DNA of 58,946 nt from Clostridium sp. C105KSO13 (GCF_001517425.1 NZ_FBWL01000152.1:1-58946), one strand, 5' to 3'. Shown: positions 32,778-42,946, counted from the first letter of the stretch. Made by a program: numbers and translations. Notes: a model not told the origin generated them from the sequence alone.

Positions 32778-34337
32778 TTATATTATACTCATACTTTCTT
32801 TAAAAATCAACAGCTTATCACCAGGTTTTATAGAATCCGATTCCAAACCGTTTACTTCTCTTATCCCCTCCACTGTAGTCATGTAATTTTTTGCAAGTGT
32901 CCAGAGTTCGTCTCCGTCTTTTACAATATACCCCACAATTCCGGGCTGCTTCTCCACCTCTTCCATGGATATCGGTGTAAGTTCTACATCTGTAATCACC
33001 TGCATATGGACAGGGCTCCGCATAAATGTGTCAAATGCAAGTATAGCCTTCACTTCCACCGCTTCGCTTCCGGCCAGGTTTATAGACAATTGTTCAACAT
33101 GATAGGAAATATTATACCGCACATCCGGCTTCATCCCCGGGCACTCCAACAGATAAGAAAAGGGCATGATCCCCTGCCAGCTTCCGAAAGGTACTTCGTC
33201 ATCCGCTCTCAGATACAGGAAAGAAATATGCAGAATTCCCTCTATTTGAATTCCGTCCTCTGTTAATTCCATATGATCCACCTGTACACTGCCGTCACTG
33301 TGGCAGACCTGCAGTACATCGTCTTTCAGTTCCGGAAGAGACAGCCGCTCCGAAACCTTACATTTCGAATAATTTTGGACAAGCAGCTCTTCATAGGTTG
33401 CGTCTCTTGTATCATAGTTGCATTTTTGCTCCAGTGAATATAAATCCTCCAGCAGTTCCATTTCTTCTTCCTGATAAATATTCATTCGAAGATTCAGCGT
33501 CCCCTCTATTCCGAGAACACGCATTTCCCCGTCTTCATCCATGCGAACATCCACAAGCGTATCCTCCAGGCTGTTGTGAACATAATAATACATCCCTTCC
33601 TCGGCTCCGCTGCATTCAACCCTTCCCTCATAGGGGACAGCCTGCTCCAGCCAGTCCGTCTTTCCATCCTCCGAACGGTACATGCAGAATATTAAAAGTT
33701 CACCCTTCAGCTGTATTTCATCCTGTCCAAGCCTGACTTCCAGCTTTCTGCCGCTCACATCTGTGAGGAGAAGCTGCCCGATGCTCTCCTTTGTCCCCGG
33801 AAGGGTGACCTCTTCTTTAATTCGGTAAGTGTCTTTCTTCGTTGTATTCAGCTCCAGAAGATTGACATTTTTCATTTTCTTGTAAATGGGAACTGAACTG
33901 TCCACATCTACTGTGGTTTCCTCATCCTCCAGTTTTTCCCTGCCAATTTCCATCTCTACCATGGCACGGATGCTAAGTTTTCTCGAATGAACCAGTGACG
34001 CTGTAAACTCCACGCGAATATTCTGTATAAAATAGGTTTCCAGTTCTCCGCCATCTGTATACACCATCTCTTCAAAAGGAATTTTTCCCTCAAGGACCGC
34101 CGGCTGTGGATCTCCTGTTGCCGTCACATAAAGAATCTGAAAATACAGTTTTCCGGAAATCCGTATGTAATTCTCCACCAGTTTAATATCTTCTATTTTT
34201 ACATTTCCCGAGCCTTGGATGACCTGCTGCACATCCTCCTTTGCATCCGGCACATTATACTCTTCATCCAGATAAAACTGGTCAAAGGTACGTTTTCCCT
34301 CCTGTGTGTAATGAATGGGTTTTCTGCTTAATTCCAT
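32778..34337 (-). CDS. sipL: SipL-like spore coat morphogenetic protein (DUF3794 repeats plus LysM)
   Basis: 519 residues from the ATG at 34337 (AGGAGG site). Repeated DUF3794 domains (for example DVQQVIQGSGNVKIEDIKLVEN and DVLQVCHSDGSVQVDHMELTEDG) are followed by a C-terminal LysM (YIVKDGDELWTLAKNYMTTVEGIREVNGL). This is the architecture of clostridial SipL, which binds SpoIVA and anchors the coat to the forespore. It overlaps no neighbour; the PrcB-type lipoprotein gene lies 10 bases upstream in the same direction. Confidence 0.88.
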   Translation of the reverse strand: MELSRKPIHYTQEGKRTFDQFYLDEEYNVPDAKEDVQQVIQGSGNVKIEDIKLVENYIRISGKLYFQILYVTATGDPQPAVLEGKIPFEEMVYTDGGELETYFIQNIRVEFTASLVHSRKLSIRAMVEMEIGREKLEDEETTVDVDSSVPIYKKMKNVNLLELNTTKKDTYRIKEEVTLPGTKESIGQLLLTDVSGRKLEVRLGQDEIQLKGELLIFCMYRSEDGKTDWLEQAVPYEGRVECSGAEEGMYYYVHNSLEDTLVDVRMDEDGEMRVLGIEGTLNLRMNIYQEEEMELLEDLYSLEQKCNYDTRDATYEELLVQNYSKCKVSERLSLPELKDDVLQVCHSDGSVQVDHMELTEDGIQIEGILHISFLYLRADDEVPFGSWQGIMPFSYLLECPGMKPDVRYNISYHVEQLSINLAGSEAVEVKAILAFDTFMRSPVHMQVITDVELTPISMEEVEKQPGIVGYIVKDGDELWTLAKNYMTTVEGIREVNGLESDSIKPGDKLLIFKESMSII

Positions 34338-34347
34338 ATACGTCCTC

Positions 34348-34755
34348 CTAATCAAAAACAACTCTTTTTTCTATATATTCCAATCTCACAACCACATACG
34401 GATAAGTGGTTACATCTTTTGTTTTTTCCCCTTTTTCGGGCCCCAGCAGATTCGTATGTATATAAACAGCATTTTCTGTTTCATAAAGTCCTGTCACTTC
34501 CACACTGTACCCGCTTTTAGGTTGTGGTCCATACCCTTCCGCAATATACAGATACCCCTGATCTGCGTATGTCAGTTTAAACGGCAGTTCTCTGTTCTCC
34601 AGGATTGTACTTTTAAGCTCATTCGGTACTCTTTCCTTATCCATAACAGTAAATTCCAGATCGTGCAGTTTTTCAGTCTTCTGAGGACGCGAAACGCATC
34701 CCGCCAGCATCAGAACAAGCAAAAACCCCGCCAGATACAATATTTTTCTCGTCAT
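34348..34755 (-). CDS. Lipoprotein with PrcB C-terminal-like domain
   Basis: 135 residues. A signal peptide ends in the lipobox LAGC (Cys20). The C-terminal half (LYIAEGYGPQPKSGYSVEVTGLYETENAVYIHTNLLGPEKG, then YPYVVVRLE) matches the PrcB_C domain, first seen in a protease-complex subunit. It is encoded just upstream of sipL and probably co-transcribed, suggesting a spore-envelope role, but this is inferred. Confidence 0.78.
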   Translation of the reverse strand: MTRKILYLAGFLLVLMLAGCVSRPQKTEKLHDLEFTVMDKERVPNELKSTILENRELPFKLTYADQGYLYIAEGYGPQPKSGYSVEVTGLYETENAVYIHTNLLGPEKGEKTKDVTTYPYVVVRLEYIEKRVVFD

Positions 34756-34919
34756 ATCCTATCCCCGCGGTATATTCTCACTATTATCTTATTATGAAAA
34801 TGACCTGAATATTCCGCAAAAACAAAGCACTCCATTTTTACTTGTTTTTTAATGCCTGCTTCGGTATAATTGAAAAGACAAAGAAACCATTAGAAAAATA
34901 GAAAAGAGGATTTTTCCTT

Positions 34920-35654
34920 ATGTTCCGATTTATATGTATTGCAATTTTTCTGATTTTATATTTAATTCTGTCCATTCCTATATTCCTGGTAGAATGGATT
35001 ATCGGCAAATTTAACCGCAATCTGCGGGACTACAGCTCCCTTCGTTTTGTGCAGTGGGCGTTTCGTGTGATCATAAAGATGGCTGGAATAGATATGACCA
35101 TCATCGGGGAAGAAAATGTACCTGATGAGCCAGTTCTTTTTATCGGCAACCACCGCAGTTTTTTTGATGTCGTAATCACATATTCTCGCTGTAAGCGACT
35201 GACCGGATATATTGCCAAAAAAGAAATGGAGCATATTCCGCTGCTTTCCGTCTGGATGCGCTACCTTTACTGCCTGTTTCTGAATCGTGACAATCCAAAA
35301 GAAGGCTTGAAGACGATTTTGCAGGCCATTGATTACATCAAAAGAGGCGTTTCTGTTTGTATTTTCCCGGAAGGCACCAGAAGCAAAGGCGAAGAACCCA
35401 CGATGCTCCCCTTCAAAGACGGTGCTTTTAAAATTGCCACCAAAACAAACTGTGCTATTGTCCCTATATCCCTGAATAATACCTATACCATATTCGAGAA
35501 ACAGTTCCCGCGGATCAAGAAGACCCATGTGGTAATCGAGTATGGAAAGCCTATATATCCTAATGAACTGGATCCTGAAGATAAAAAACATATCGGCAGC
35601 TACGTGCACAACATAATCATGGAAACTCTGCAAAAAAATATTCACTTAGTATAA
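34920..35654 (+). CDS. plsC: 1-acyl-sn-glycerol-3-phosphate acyltransferase
   Basis: 244 residues. An N-terminal membrane helix (about 3-25) is followed by the PlsC motifs: NHRSFFD (the canonical HX4D), NRDNPKEGLKT and FPEGTRSKG. It adds the second acyl chain to make phosphatidic acid. It is divergent from the lipoprotein gene across a 164-base spacer and has its own terminator at 35700. Confidence 0.93.
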   Translation: MFRFICIAIFLILYLILSIPIFLVEWIIGKFNRNLRDYSSLRFVQWAFRVIIKMAGIDMTIIGEENVPDEPVLFIGNHRSFFDVVITYSRCKRLTGYIAKKEMEHIPLLSVWMRYLYCLFLNRDNPKEGLKTILQAIDYIKRGVSVCIFPEGTRSKGEEPTMLPFKDGAFKIATKTNCAIVPISLNNTYTIFEKQFPRIKKTHVVIEYGKPIYPNELDPEDKKHIGSYVHNIIMETLQKNIHLV

Positions 35655-35699
35655 AACAGTTTTCTTTACTTTTTTTTAACATGTGCTATACTTAGTCTT

Positions 35700-35731
35700 A
35701 AAAGTTAGTGAGATGTCTCTCTGACTTTTAG
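35700..35731 (+). terminator. Terminator after plsC
   Basis: AAAAGTTAG pairs with CTGACTTTT around a GAGA/TCTC inner helix, followed by a short T/A tail. It sits 46 bases past plsC and about 40 before pncB. Confidence 0.65.
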
Positions 35732-35772
35732 TAAAATAGTATACTAGAACAGTTACGTTTGAGGAGGCTATA

Positions 35773-37233
35773 ATGAGTACCCAGAATCTCACATTACTGA
35801 CAGACCTGTATGAATTAACTATGATGCAGGGTTATTTTGAAACCCAGGAAAATGAAAACGTTGTATTTGACGTGTTTTTCCGTCACAACCCTAATGCAGG
35901 CGGGTACTCCGTTATGGCAGGGCTGGAACAGGTGATTGAATACATTAAGAATCTGCACTTTTCCTATGAAGACGTGGAATACCTGCGAGGGCTTGGTATA
36001 TTCACCGAGAATTTTCTCCACTACCTGAGCGGATTCCATTTTAGCGGAAATATTTACGCAATCGAAGAGGGAAGCGTTATTTTCCCCAGAGAACCCCTTG
36101 TGAAAGTGATCGCTCCTATTATGGAAGCACAACTTGTGGAGACAGCCATTTTAAATATTATTAATCACCAGTCACTGATTGCGACAAAGGCTTCCAGGGT
36201 TGTCTTTGCCGCCCAAGGTGACGGAATCATGGAGTTTGGATTGCGCCGTGCCCAGGGCCCTGACGCAGGACTCTATGGGGCAAGAGCTGCGGTCATCGGC
36301 GGCTGTGCAGGCACTTCCAATGTACTGGCAGGAAAGCTTTTTGACGTTCCTGTCATGGGGACACATGCCCATAGCTGGATTATGAGTTTTAAAGATGAAT
36401 ATACCGCTTTTAAAGAATATGCCAAATTATATCCCCATGCATGCACTCTCCTGGTAGACACCTACGACACACTGAAATCCGGTGTTCCCAATGCTATCCG
36501 TGTTTTCCGGGAAATGCGCCAGGAAGGTATACGCCCTAAATCTTACGGAATACGTCTTGACAGTGGTGACCTTGCATATCTTTCAAAACAGGCGCGTATT
36601 ATGCTGGATGAGGCCGGTTTTACAGATGCTGTTATTGCCGCATCCAATGATTTGGACGAGCTTTTAATCCACGATTTAAAGATGCAGGGTGCCGCCATCA
36701 CCTCTTGGGGTGTGGGGACAAACATGATTACTTCTAAAGATTGCCCTTCTTTCGGCGGTGTATATAAAATGGCTGCCATACAAGGCCCCGGAGGAGAGTT
36801 TATTCCCAAAATCAAAATCTCAGAAAATGTGGAAAAGATTACAAATCCGGGCAACAAGACAATCTATCGTGTATATGATAGGGCAACCGGAAAAATCCGA
36901 GCAGATTTAATCTGTTTTGCCGATGAATACTATGACACCAGTCAGGAGCTTTTACTATTTGACCCTCATGCGACATGGAAAAAGACCAAACTTTCCGGAG
37001 GGACTTATACTATGCGTGAAATGTTGAAGCCTATTTTCATCCACGGAGAATGTGTCTACAAATCACCGACTGTCAAGGAAATTGCAGCCTACTGTACAAA
37101 AGAAAAGAACACACTCTGGGATGAGACAAAGCGCCTGTTCAACCCTCACCGGGTTTATGTGGATTTATCTCAGAAACTTTATGACACAAAGACAAAATTA
37201 CTAAATGACATGAGCAAGCAGGCGGAACCGTAA
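35773..37233 (+). CDS. pncB: Nicotinate phosphoribosyltransferase
   Basis: 486 residues. The family N terminus is LLTDLYELTMMQGYF. The catalytic His is in GTHAHSWIMSF, and GIRLDSGDLAYLS and DVFRE-like phosphoribosyl-binding segments are present. It salvages nicotinate into the NAD pathway. It starts a plus-strand run with ddl (16 bases later) and murF. GAGGAGG precedes the ATG. Confidence 0.96.
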   Translation: MSTQNLTLLTDLYELTMMQGYFETQENENVVFDVFFRHNPNAGGYSVMAGLEQVIEYIKNLHFSYEDVEYLRGLGIFTENFLHYLSGFHFSGNIYAIEEGSVIFPREPLVKVIAPIMEAQLVETAILNIINHQSLIATKASRVVFAAQGDGIMEFGLRRAQGPDAGLYGARAAVIGGCAGTSNVLAGKLFDVPVMGTHAHSWIMSFKDEYTAFKEYAKLYPHACTLLVDTYDTLKSGVPNAIRVFREMRQEGIRPKSYGIRLDSGDLAYLSKQARIMLDEAGFTDAVIAASNDLDELLIHDLKMQGAAITSWGVGTNMITSKDCPSFGGVYKMAAIQGPGGEFIPKIKISENVEKITNPGNKTIYRVYDRATGKIRADLICFADEYYDTSQELLLFDPHATWKKTKLSGGTYTMREMLKPIFIHGECVYKSPTVKEIAAYCTKEKNTLWDETKRLFNPHRVYVDLSQKLYDTKTKLLNDMSKQAEP

Positions 37234-37249
37234 AGGAGATTTAATTATC

Positions 37250-38302
37250 ATGAAAATTATTGTATTGGCAGGAGGACTCAGCACGGAGCGTGATGTATCC
37301 CTTTCCTCCAGCGCAGGTATTTGCAGAACATTACTTGAAAAAGGACACGATGCTTTTTTACTGGACGTCTTTTTAGGCCTGCCTTATGATCCGGATCGTC
37401 TGGAGGATGTGTTTACACTTCCCGGACACGGTCTTGAAATCGCAAAAAATATCAGCACAGATGAACCGGATATCGAAGCTGTCAAGGCTTCCCGCCCTGA
37501 TCAGTCTGATTGTTTTCTCGGACCAAATGTAATCGAACTCTGCCGTATGGCTGATATCACATTCCTCGGTCTTCACGGCGGAGAGGGGGAGAATGGAAAA
37601 CTGCAGGCCACTTTCGATCTTCTCGGAATTAAATATACAGGACCGGATTCTCTGGGCTGTGCCGTTGCCATGGATAAAGGTTTCACCAAGCATGTATTCA
37701 TACAGACTGGTATCGACACCCCTCCCGGAGTAAGCCTTCACAAAAGTGCCTCCGGCCAGTCTCTGGAAGCATTGGGCTTAAGTCTTCCGGTAGTTGTAAA
37801 GCCCTGTTCAGGCGGTTCCAGCATTGGTGTCTACATTGTACATACAATAGAAGAATATACAGAGGCCCTTTCTAAATCATTCCGTTATGAAGATGAAGTT
37901 GTAATAGAAGCCTACATTAAAGGCAGAGAATTTGCCTGCGGCATCATAGATGGCAAGGCTCTCCCTCCCATTGAAATCATTCCGAAAACAGGTTTTTTTG
38001 ACTATGCCAACAAATATCAGGACGGAGCCACCGATGAGGTGTGCCCTGCAGATATCAGCAAAGATATTTCAGATAGAATGAAAGAACTTACTGTAAAAGC
38101 ATATCACGCATTAAAATTAAATGTATACAGCCGGGCAGATTTTCTCCTGGATGATAAGGGAAACCTGTACTGTCTCGAACTAAATACCCTTCCGGGAATG
38201 ACTGCAGCCAGCCTTCTTCCAAAAGAAGCACAGGCTGTGGGCATAGAATACGGTGACTTGTGTGAACTGATTATTCAAAAATCCCTGGAGGCAAGATACT
38301 AA
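37250..38302 (+). CDS. ddl: D-alanine--D-alanine ligase
   Basis: 350 residues with an ATP-grasp fold: VLAGGLSTERDVSLSS, FLGLHGGEGENGKLQ, VVKPCSGGSSIGV, EVVIEAYIKGREFACG and LELNTLPGMTAASLLP. It joins two D-Ala for the cell-wall stem peptide. The omega-loop and substrate-pocket residues look like the D-Ala form, not the D-Ser or D-Lac vancomycin-resistance forms, though this is judged by eye. murF follows 18 bases downstream. Confidence 0.94.
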   Translation: MKIIVLAGGLSTERDVSLSSSAGICRTLLEKGHDAFLLDVFLGLPYDPDRLEDVFTLPGHGLEIAKNISTDEPDIEAVKASRPDQSDCFLGPNVIELCRMADITFLGLHGGEGENGKLQATFDLLGIKYTGPDSLGCAVAMDKGFTKHVFIQTGIDTPPGVSLHKSASGQSLEALGLSLPVVVKPCSGGSSIGVYIVHTIEEYTEALSKSFRYEDEVVIEAYIKGREFACGIIDGKALPPIEIIPKTGFFDYANKYQDGATDEVCPADISKDISDRMKELTVKAYHALKLNVYSRADFLLDDKGNLYCLELNTLPGMTAASLLPKEAQAVGIEYGDLCELIIQKSLEARY

Positions 38303-38320
38303 AAGGACGGTATATATATC

Positions 38321-39691
38321 ATGAAAAACATGACATTAAAAGAAATCTCTGTAGCCTGCGGCGGTATATATTACGGAGATGAAGAAAGCTACTACAAGGA
38401 AGTAAGCAGTGTCACAATTGACAGCCGAAAGATTGAAAAGGGCTGTCTTTTTGTGGCGCTACGCGGCGCACGGGTAGACGGACACATGTTTATCCCACAA
38501 TCTATCCATGAAGGTGCTCTGTGCGCTGTTTCCGAAAAACGGATAGAAAATGCAGCATATCCTTATATTATGGTTAACTCCTGCGCACAGGCGCTAAAGG
38601 ATATTGCAGAGCACTATCGCCGCTGCCTCCGTCTGAAGGTGGTTGGAATAACCGGAAGCGTAGGAAAGACAAGCACCAAAGAAATGATTGCGTCCGTGGT
38701 AGGCCAAAAATACAATGTTCTGAAAACTGAGGGAAATTTCAATAATGAAATCGGCCTTCCTCTTACAATATTCCGTATCAGACAAGAGCATCAGGTGGCT
38801 GTACTTGAAATGGGAATCAGTGATTTCGGCGAGATGGAACGTTTGGCTAAAATAGTGCGGCCTGATATATGTGTCCTTACCAATATTGGCTGTGCCCACC
38901 TGGAACATCTGAAATCAAGGGAAGGGATTCTGAAAGCAAAGACCGAGATGCTTTTATTCATGAACCCTCAGGGAAGTGTTATTCTAAACGGAGATGATGA
39001 TATGCTTAGCACATATACTCCCCCCAACCAGATCAAGCCAATACTCTTCGGCCGGAATTCCCCGTGCTCTTATTCCGTTAAAAATGTGGACGATCTGGGA
39101 CTAAAAGGGACCTCTGCCACTTTCTGTACCCCGGATTCAGAGTTTAAGGCACACATCTCTGTTCCGGGAGAACATATGGTTTATAACGCACTTGCCGCCG
39201 TTGCCGTCGGCCGAATCCTGAACATGAAAGATTCAGAAATCAAACAGGGGATTGAAGCCCTGCTTCCTCTGGCCGGCCGCAGCAACCTAATTGAAACTAA
39301 AACTTTCACCATTATCGATGATTGTTATAATGCAAACCCGGATTCTATGAAAAGTTCACTGGATATTCTAAGGAAATCCGAGGGACGCTCTGTTGCCATT
39401 CTGGGAGATATGTTTGAACTGGGATTGACGGAGCATGAAATGCACTATGAAGTGGGCAAGTACGCAGCCGTATCCGGCATAAATCAGCTTATCTGCATTG
39501 GTACTCTTGCCGTAGAAATTGCCCGGGGTGCTGCCAGTGTAAATTCAGATATAGAGATTTCCTATTACGAAACAAAATCTGAATTCCTGGAGCATACAGA
39601 CATCCTGCTGAAAGCACACGATACTATATTAGTAAAAGCTTCCCATGGGATGGAGTTTCCTGAAATCGTAGAAGCTTTGAGGGTAATGTAA
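38321..39691 (+). CDS. murF: UDP-MurNAc-tripeptide--D-alanyl-D-alanine ligase
   Basis: 456 residues. The N-terminal Mur domain starts LKEISVACGG. The ATP loop is GITGSVGKTSTKEM. NFNNEIGLPLTIF, VLEMGISDFGEMERLA and the C-terminal DDCYNANPDSMKSSLD are all family marks. It adds the D-Ala-D-Ala made by the upstream ddl product, so the pair forms one pathway step. Confidence 0.96.
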   Translation: MKNMTLKEISVACGGIYYGDEESYYKEVSSVTIDSRKIEKGCLFVALRGARVDGHMFIPQSIHEGALCAVSEKRIENAAYPYIMVNSCAQALKDIAEHYRRCLRLKVVGITGSVGKTSTKEMIASVVGQKYNVLKTEGNFNNEIGLPLTIFRIRQEHQVAVLEMGISDFGEMERLAKIVRPDICVLTNIGCAHLEHLKSREGILKAKTEMLLFMNPQGSVILNGDDDMLSTYTPPNQIKPILFGRNSPCSYSVKNVDDLGLKGTSATFCTPDSEFKAHISVPGEHMVYNALAAVAVGRILNMKDSEIKQGIEALLPLAGRSNLIETKTFTIIDDCYNANPDSMKSSLDILRKSEGRSVAILGDMFELGLTEHEMHYEVGKYAAVSGINQLICIGTLAVEIARGAASVNSDIEISYYETKSEFLEHTDILLKAHDTILVKASHGMEFPEIVEALRVM

Positions 39692-39708
39692 ATGTAAAAC
39701 AAAATTTT

Positions 39709-39763
39709 TAAACAGAGCAGCCTGGTTCTCCTTTTAAGAAGTTTCAAACTGCTCTGTTTCTTT
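39709..39763. terminator. Bidirectional terminator between murF and the EamA transporter gene
   Basis: AAACAGAGCAG pairs with CTGCTCTGTTT (11 bp, perfect). T-rich tracts lie on both sides. The right arm is inside the last codons of the convergent transporter gene. Confidence 0.8.
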
Positions 39764-40672
39764 ACTCTTTTCTTTCCTCAGGCTCTTTTCCGGGAGCTGT
39801 GCCAGGATAATAGCAAGAAATACAAGCCCGCACCCGAACAATTCTCTTGGTGTTCTTCTCTCGTGAAGAATAAGCCAGCTTGTGAGTGCCGCAAACACAG
39901 ACTCCAGACTCAATATTAATGAGGCCACAGTAGGCTCTGCGTCTTTCTGGGCAATTACCTGCATAGTATAAGCCACCCCACAAGACAACACTCCTGCATA
40001 AAACAGAGGAGCATATGCATCTAGTATCTCTCCCATTCCAGGTCTTTCCCATAACAGCGCAGGCACCGTACAAAGGATTCCGCACACCAGAAACTGGATA
40101 CAGGACATTTTAACGCCATCCACCTTAGGCGCGAAATAATCTATCACAAGAATATGAACTGCGAATGCAAATGCAGAAATCATGATCAGCAAATCCCCAT
40201 GCACGATAGAGAATCCTTCTTTTACACAAAGGAAGTAAATTCCCAGCATTGCAAGCCCAACACCTGTCCATATTTTTATTCCGGCCCTTTTCCCTGCGAA
40301 TGTCCCCAACAGCGGGACAATCAGAATATACAATGCTGTCAGAAAACCGGCTTTCCCGGCACTTGTGTACACAATGCCTATCTGCTGAAGGGAGCTTCCC
40401 ACAGTTAGAGCTATCCCGCAGCAAATACCGCCAACCCACAATGTTTTTTTGTCTTCTTTTTTCTTATCTATATGAAAACCTTGTACAGGCTTTTCCCTCC
40501 GCCCCAGAATCCAGATAACCGGCAAAAGTACAAGTGCACCCAATAGGCAGCGCAAAGAGTTAAAAGTGAAAGGTCCTATGTAAGCCATTCCGGCACTCTG
40601 TGCCACAAAAGCACTCCCCCAAATCAAAGCTGTCAGCATAAGCATGACATTATTTTTCACTTTCTGTTTCAT
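39734..40672 (-). CDS. EamA/RhaT-type transporter (DMT superfamily)
   Basis: 312 residues, about ten membrane helices in two EamA repeats. Repeat 1 has ALIWGSAFVAQSAGMAYIGPFTFNSLR, and repeat 2 ends GVAYTMQVIAQKDAEPTVASLILSLESVFAALTSWLIL. The family moves small metabolites such as amino acids, sugars or nucleosides; the substrate is not readable. It lies 51 bases past the sugar-kinase gene on the same strand and may be read with that operon. Confidence 0.92.
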   Translation of the reverse strand: MKQKVKNNVMLMLTALIWGSAFVAQSAGMAYIGPFTFNSLRCLLGALVLLPVIWILGRREKPVQGFHIDKKKEDKKTLWVGGICCGIALTVGSSLQQIGIVYTSAGKAGFLTALYILIVPLLGTFAGKRAGIKIWTGVGLAMLGIYFLCVKEGFSIVHGDLLIMISAFAFAVHILVIDYFAPKVDGVKMSCIQFLVCGILCTVPALLWERPGMGEILDAYAPLFYAGVLSCGVAYTMQVIAQKDAEPTVASLILSLESVFAALTSWLILHERRTPRELFGCGLVFLAIILAQLPEKSLRKEKSKETEQFETS

Positions 40673-40723
40673 ACTATCAATCTCATCCTTTTTATAAATT
40701 TCCCTATACAGTATAATTCTATT

Positions 40724-42202
40724 TTAGAACATCCGGTAAATATCTTCTAACGCGTAATAACTGGCGTCAAAAATTCTCTTCATTTTATCATACACCGCCT
40801 GGTTTGTCTTGTCAGGCCTGTATTCTCTCTTATACTGCAGAAAACGAGTAATATCCTCAAAGTTATCATAAGCACCCACCCCTACACCTGCAATCATGGC
40901 TGCAGCTATAGAAGTTGCCTCCTCCACATGGTCCGGTGTAGTCAGTTTTGCACAAAGTACGTCAGAAAGCGTCTGGCATACAACATCGCCTTTTGCGCCG
41001 CCCCCTGTGAGAATCAACTCTTCTACAGGTAAATATTTTCTATACGCCGACAGAATCAATTCCAGATTGTATGCCACTCCTTCCATGGCCGCTCTGATGT
41101 AATCTTCCTTTGTATGATACATCTTAATACCCAAATAAGCCCCGTTTGTGTCCTCATTCCAGCGGGGGCTCCTCTCCCCCAGCATATAGGGCAAGAAAAG
41201 GAGTCCCTTTGCGCCCGCCGGTGAATTTTCAATCATGGCATTTAATTCACTGTATGGTGTGCCCGGTGCAAAAAGTTCTCGAACATACGAATAGCTGCTT
41301 CCCGCCGCCTGCATAGTTCCGCAGGGCATGTATTTCCCCGGAATAACATGTGCAAAGCAGAACAAAATCTTCTCCTCATCCAGGAACTTTTTCTCTGTGG
41401 TTCCTCCTACCCAGGCAGATGTCCCAAAGGTAACAAATAAATCATCATCATGGATACAGCCTGCTCCCACTGCAGCACAGGGACCGTCCCCGCCCCCACA
41501 TACAACAGGGGTTCCCTCGCAAAGTCCAGTAGCAGCGGCCGCTTCTTTCGTAACCTTTCCTATGATGTCCGTAGAGTAGTGCAGCCGCGGCAGCAGCTCC
41601 CGATCAATTCCAGAAGCTTCTATTATCTCATCAGACCAGCTTAAACTCTCCAGATCCAGTGCATTTGTTCCGGATGCATCCGAATAGTCAGTCACAAATT
41701 CTCCCGTCAGACGGTATAAAATATAATCCTTTGCCTGAAGGGACTTGTAGGCCTGACTGTAGACTTCAGGCTCGTTTTTCTTTAGCCACATAATCTTTTC
41801 CAGGGTATAGCTGGAACTTAGGCGATGCCCCGTAATCTCATACATCCTGTCAAAGCCAATCTCTTTTTCCAGGTGACAGGCTTCCTCCTGGGCGCGCTGA
41901 TCGGCCCAGATAATTGAAGGGCGAAGAGGCCTCCCCTCCCTGTCCACCAGCAGACATCCCTGCATCTGCGCAGAAAAGGAAAGAGCTATAACATCGGAAT
42001 TGTCAATGCCCTCCAGGATATTCTTCGTGGCCTTACATACTGCATCCCACCAGTCCAAGGGGTTCTGTTGAGCACAATTTTTCCCAAAGAAACGTACATC
42101 ATAGGAAAAGGTACAGCTTTTTACGACCTTGCCGTCCACTGTAAATAAAGTAGCTTTATCTCCTGATGTTCCTAAATCATGGGCGATAATATATTCTGCC
42201 AT
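40724..42202 (-). CDS. FGGY-family carbohydrate kinase (xylulokinase-like)
   Basis: 492 residues. The N-terminal phosphate loop is AHDLGTSGDKATLF, with SAQMQGCLLVDREGRPLRPSIIWAD in the sugar site, CGGGDGPCAAVGAG in the middle and LTGGGAKGDVVCQTLSDVLC near the ATP site. It looks closest to xylulokinases, but FGGY substrates are hard to tell apart. With the aldolase-type gene and DeoR regulator upstream it forms a sugar catabolic operon. Confidence 0.85.
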   Translation of the reverse strand: MAEYIIAHDLGTSGDKATLFTVDGKVVKSCTFSYDVRFFGKNCAQQNPLDWWDAVCKATKNILEGIDNSDVIALSFSAQMQGCLLVDREGRPLRPSIIWADQRAQEEACHLEKEIGFDRMYEITGHRLSSSYTLEKIMWLKKNEPEVYSQAYKSLQAKDYILYRLTGEFVTDYSDASGTNALDLESLSWSDEIIEASGIDRELLPRLHYSTDIIGKVTKEAAAATGLCEGTPVVCGGGDGPCAAVGAGCIHDDDLFVTFGTSAWVGGTTEKKFLDEEKILFCFAHVIPGKYMPCGTMQAAGSSYSYVRELFAPGTPYSELNAMIENSPAGAKGLLFLPYMLGERSPRWNEDTNGAYLGIKMYHTKEDYIRAAMEGVAYNLELILSAYRKYLPVEELILTGGGAKGDVVCQTLSDVLCAKLTTPDHVEEATSIAAAMIAGVGVGAYDNFEDITRFLQYKREYRPDKTNQAVYDKMKRIFDASYYALEDIYRMF

Positions 42203-42222
42203 GGCAAGCCCTCCTTCTCCTC

Positions 42223-42894
42223 TTAAATTTCGTAAATCCTTTTATCCTTGTATACAGCTTTCCAGTCAGCACCGAAGCCTTCAATTGCCGAATCAATAAT
42301 TGGGCTCTCCACCATCTGAGTGTAAAGCTTCGGGGATGCTGTAACAGCATGTGCGCCTGTGAGCAGTGCATCCATAATCTGATGTGTGTTTTTAAAACTG
42401 GCAGCAAGTATCTTTGTGTCTTTATGATAATGCTCATACAACCATGCAATCTCTTCCAATGCCTTTTTACTGTCCACATTCATATTATTCATACGGTTAA
42501 AATAAGGCGCTACATAATCCGCTCCCACAGATGCTGCCAGCATGGCCTGCTGAGGCATATAAATTGCTGTTCCCGTAATTTTATAACCCTGGGACTTCAG
42601 AGTTTTCATAGTCTTAATCCCTTCTTCGTTCACCGGAACTTTAATATACGTGTTCTTCCCAAGCTTGTCCGTGATTGCCTCAGCTTCTTTCACCATCTCC
42701 TCACAGGTACTTCCGGTCACCTGTACGTGAAGCTGCTTATCCCCGATAATACTGCGGATTTCAAGCAAAAGCGGGAAGAACTCCGCTTTTTCCCTTGATA
42801 AAATTGTAGGGTTGGAGGTCACCCCTGTAATATCGTAAATATCGTTATATTTACGAATGTCCTCTAAATTTGCGGTGTCTAATAAGATTTCCAT
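42223..42894 (-). CDS. Transaldolase-like protein (fructose-6-phosphate aldolase type)
   Basis: 223 residues from the ATG at 42894 (AAGGAG site). It has the short TalB/FSA layout: LLDTANLEDIRKY, GVTSNPTILSRE, TYIKVPVN with the Schiff-base lysine at position 85 (as in E. coli FsaA), and TAIYMPQQAMLAASVGADYVAPYFNRM. It probably cleaves or builds a ketose phosphate made by the adjacent kinase. MipB/TalC transaldolases have the same layout, so the exact activity is open. Confidence 0.85.
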   Translation of the reverse strand: MEILLDTANLEDIRKYNDIYDITGVTSNPTILSREKAEFFPLLLEIRSIIGDKQLHVQVTGSTCEEMVKEAEAITDKLGKNTYIKVPVNEEGIKTMKTLKSQGYKITGTAIYMPQQAMLAASVGADYVAPYFNRMNNMNVDSKKALEEIAWLYEHYHKDTKILAASFKNTHQIMDALLTGAHAVTASPKLYTQMVESPIIDSAIEGFGADWKAVYKDKRIYEI

Positions 42895-42946
42895 ACTATT
42901 ATCTCCTTTTCTCATCTACTGCTTTAATTGCCGGTGTACTGCATCA

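Noticed and set aside
34962-35645. Long minus-strand frame opposite plsC
   Set aside because: It is antisense to a gene with all PlsC motifs and has no motif of its own.
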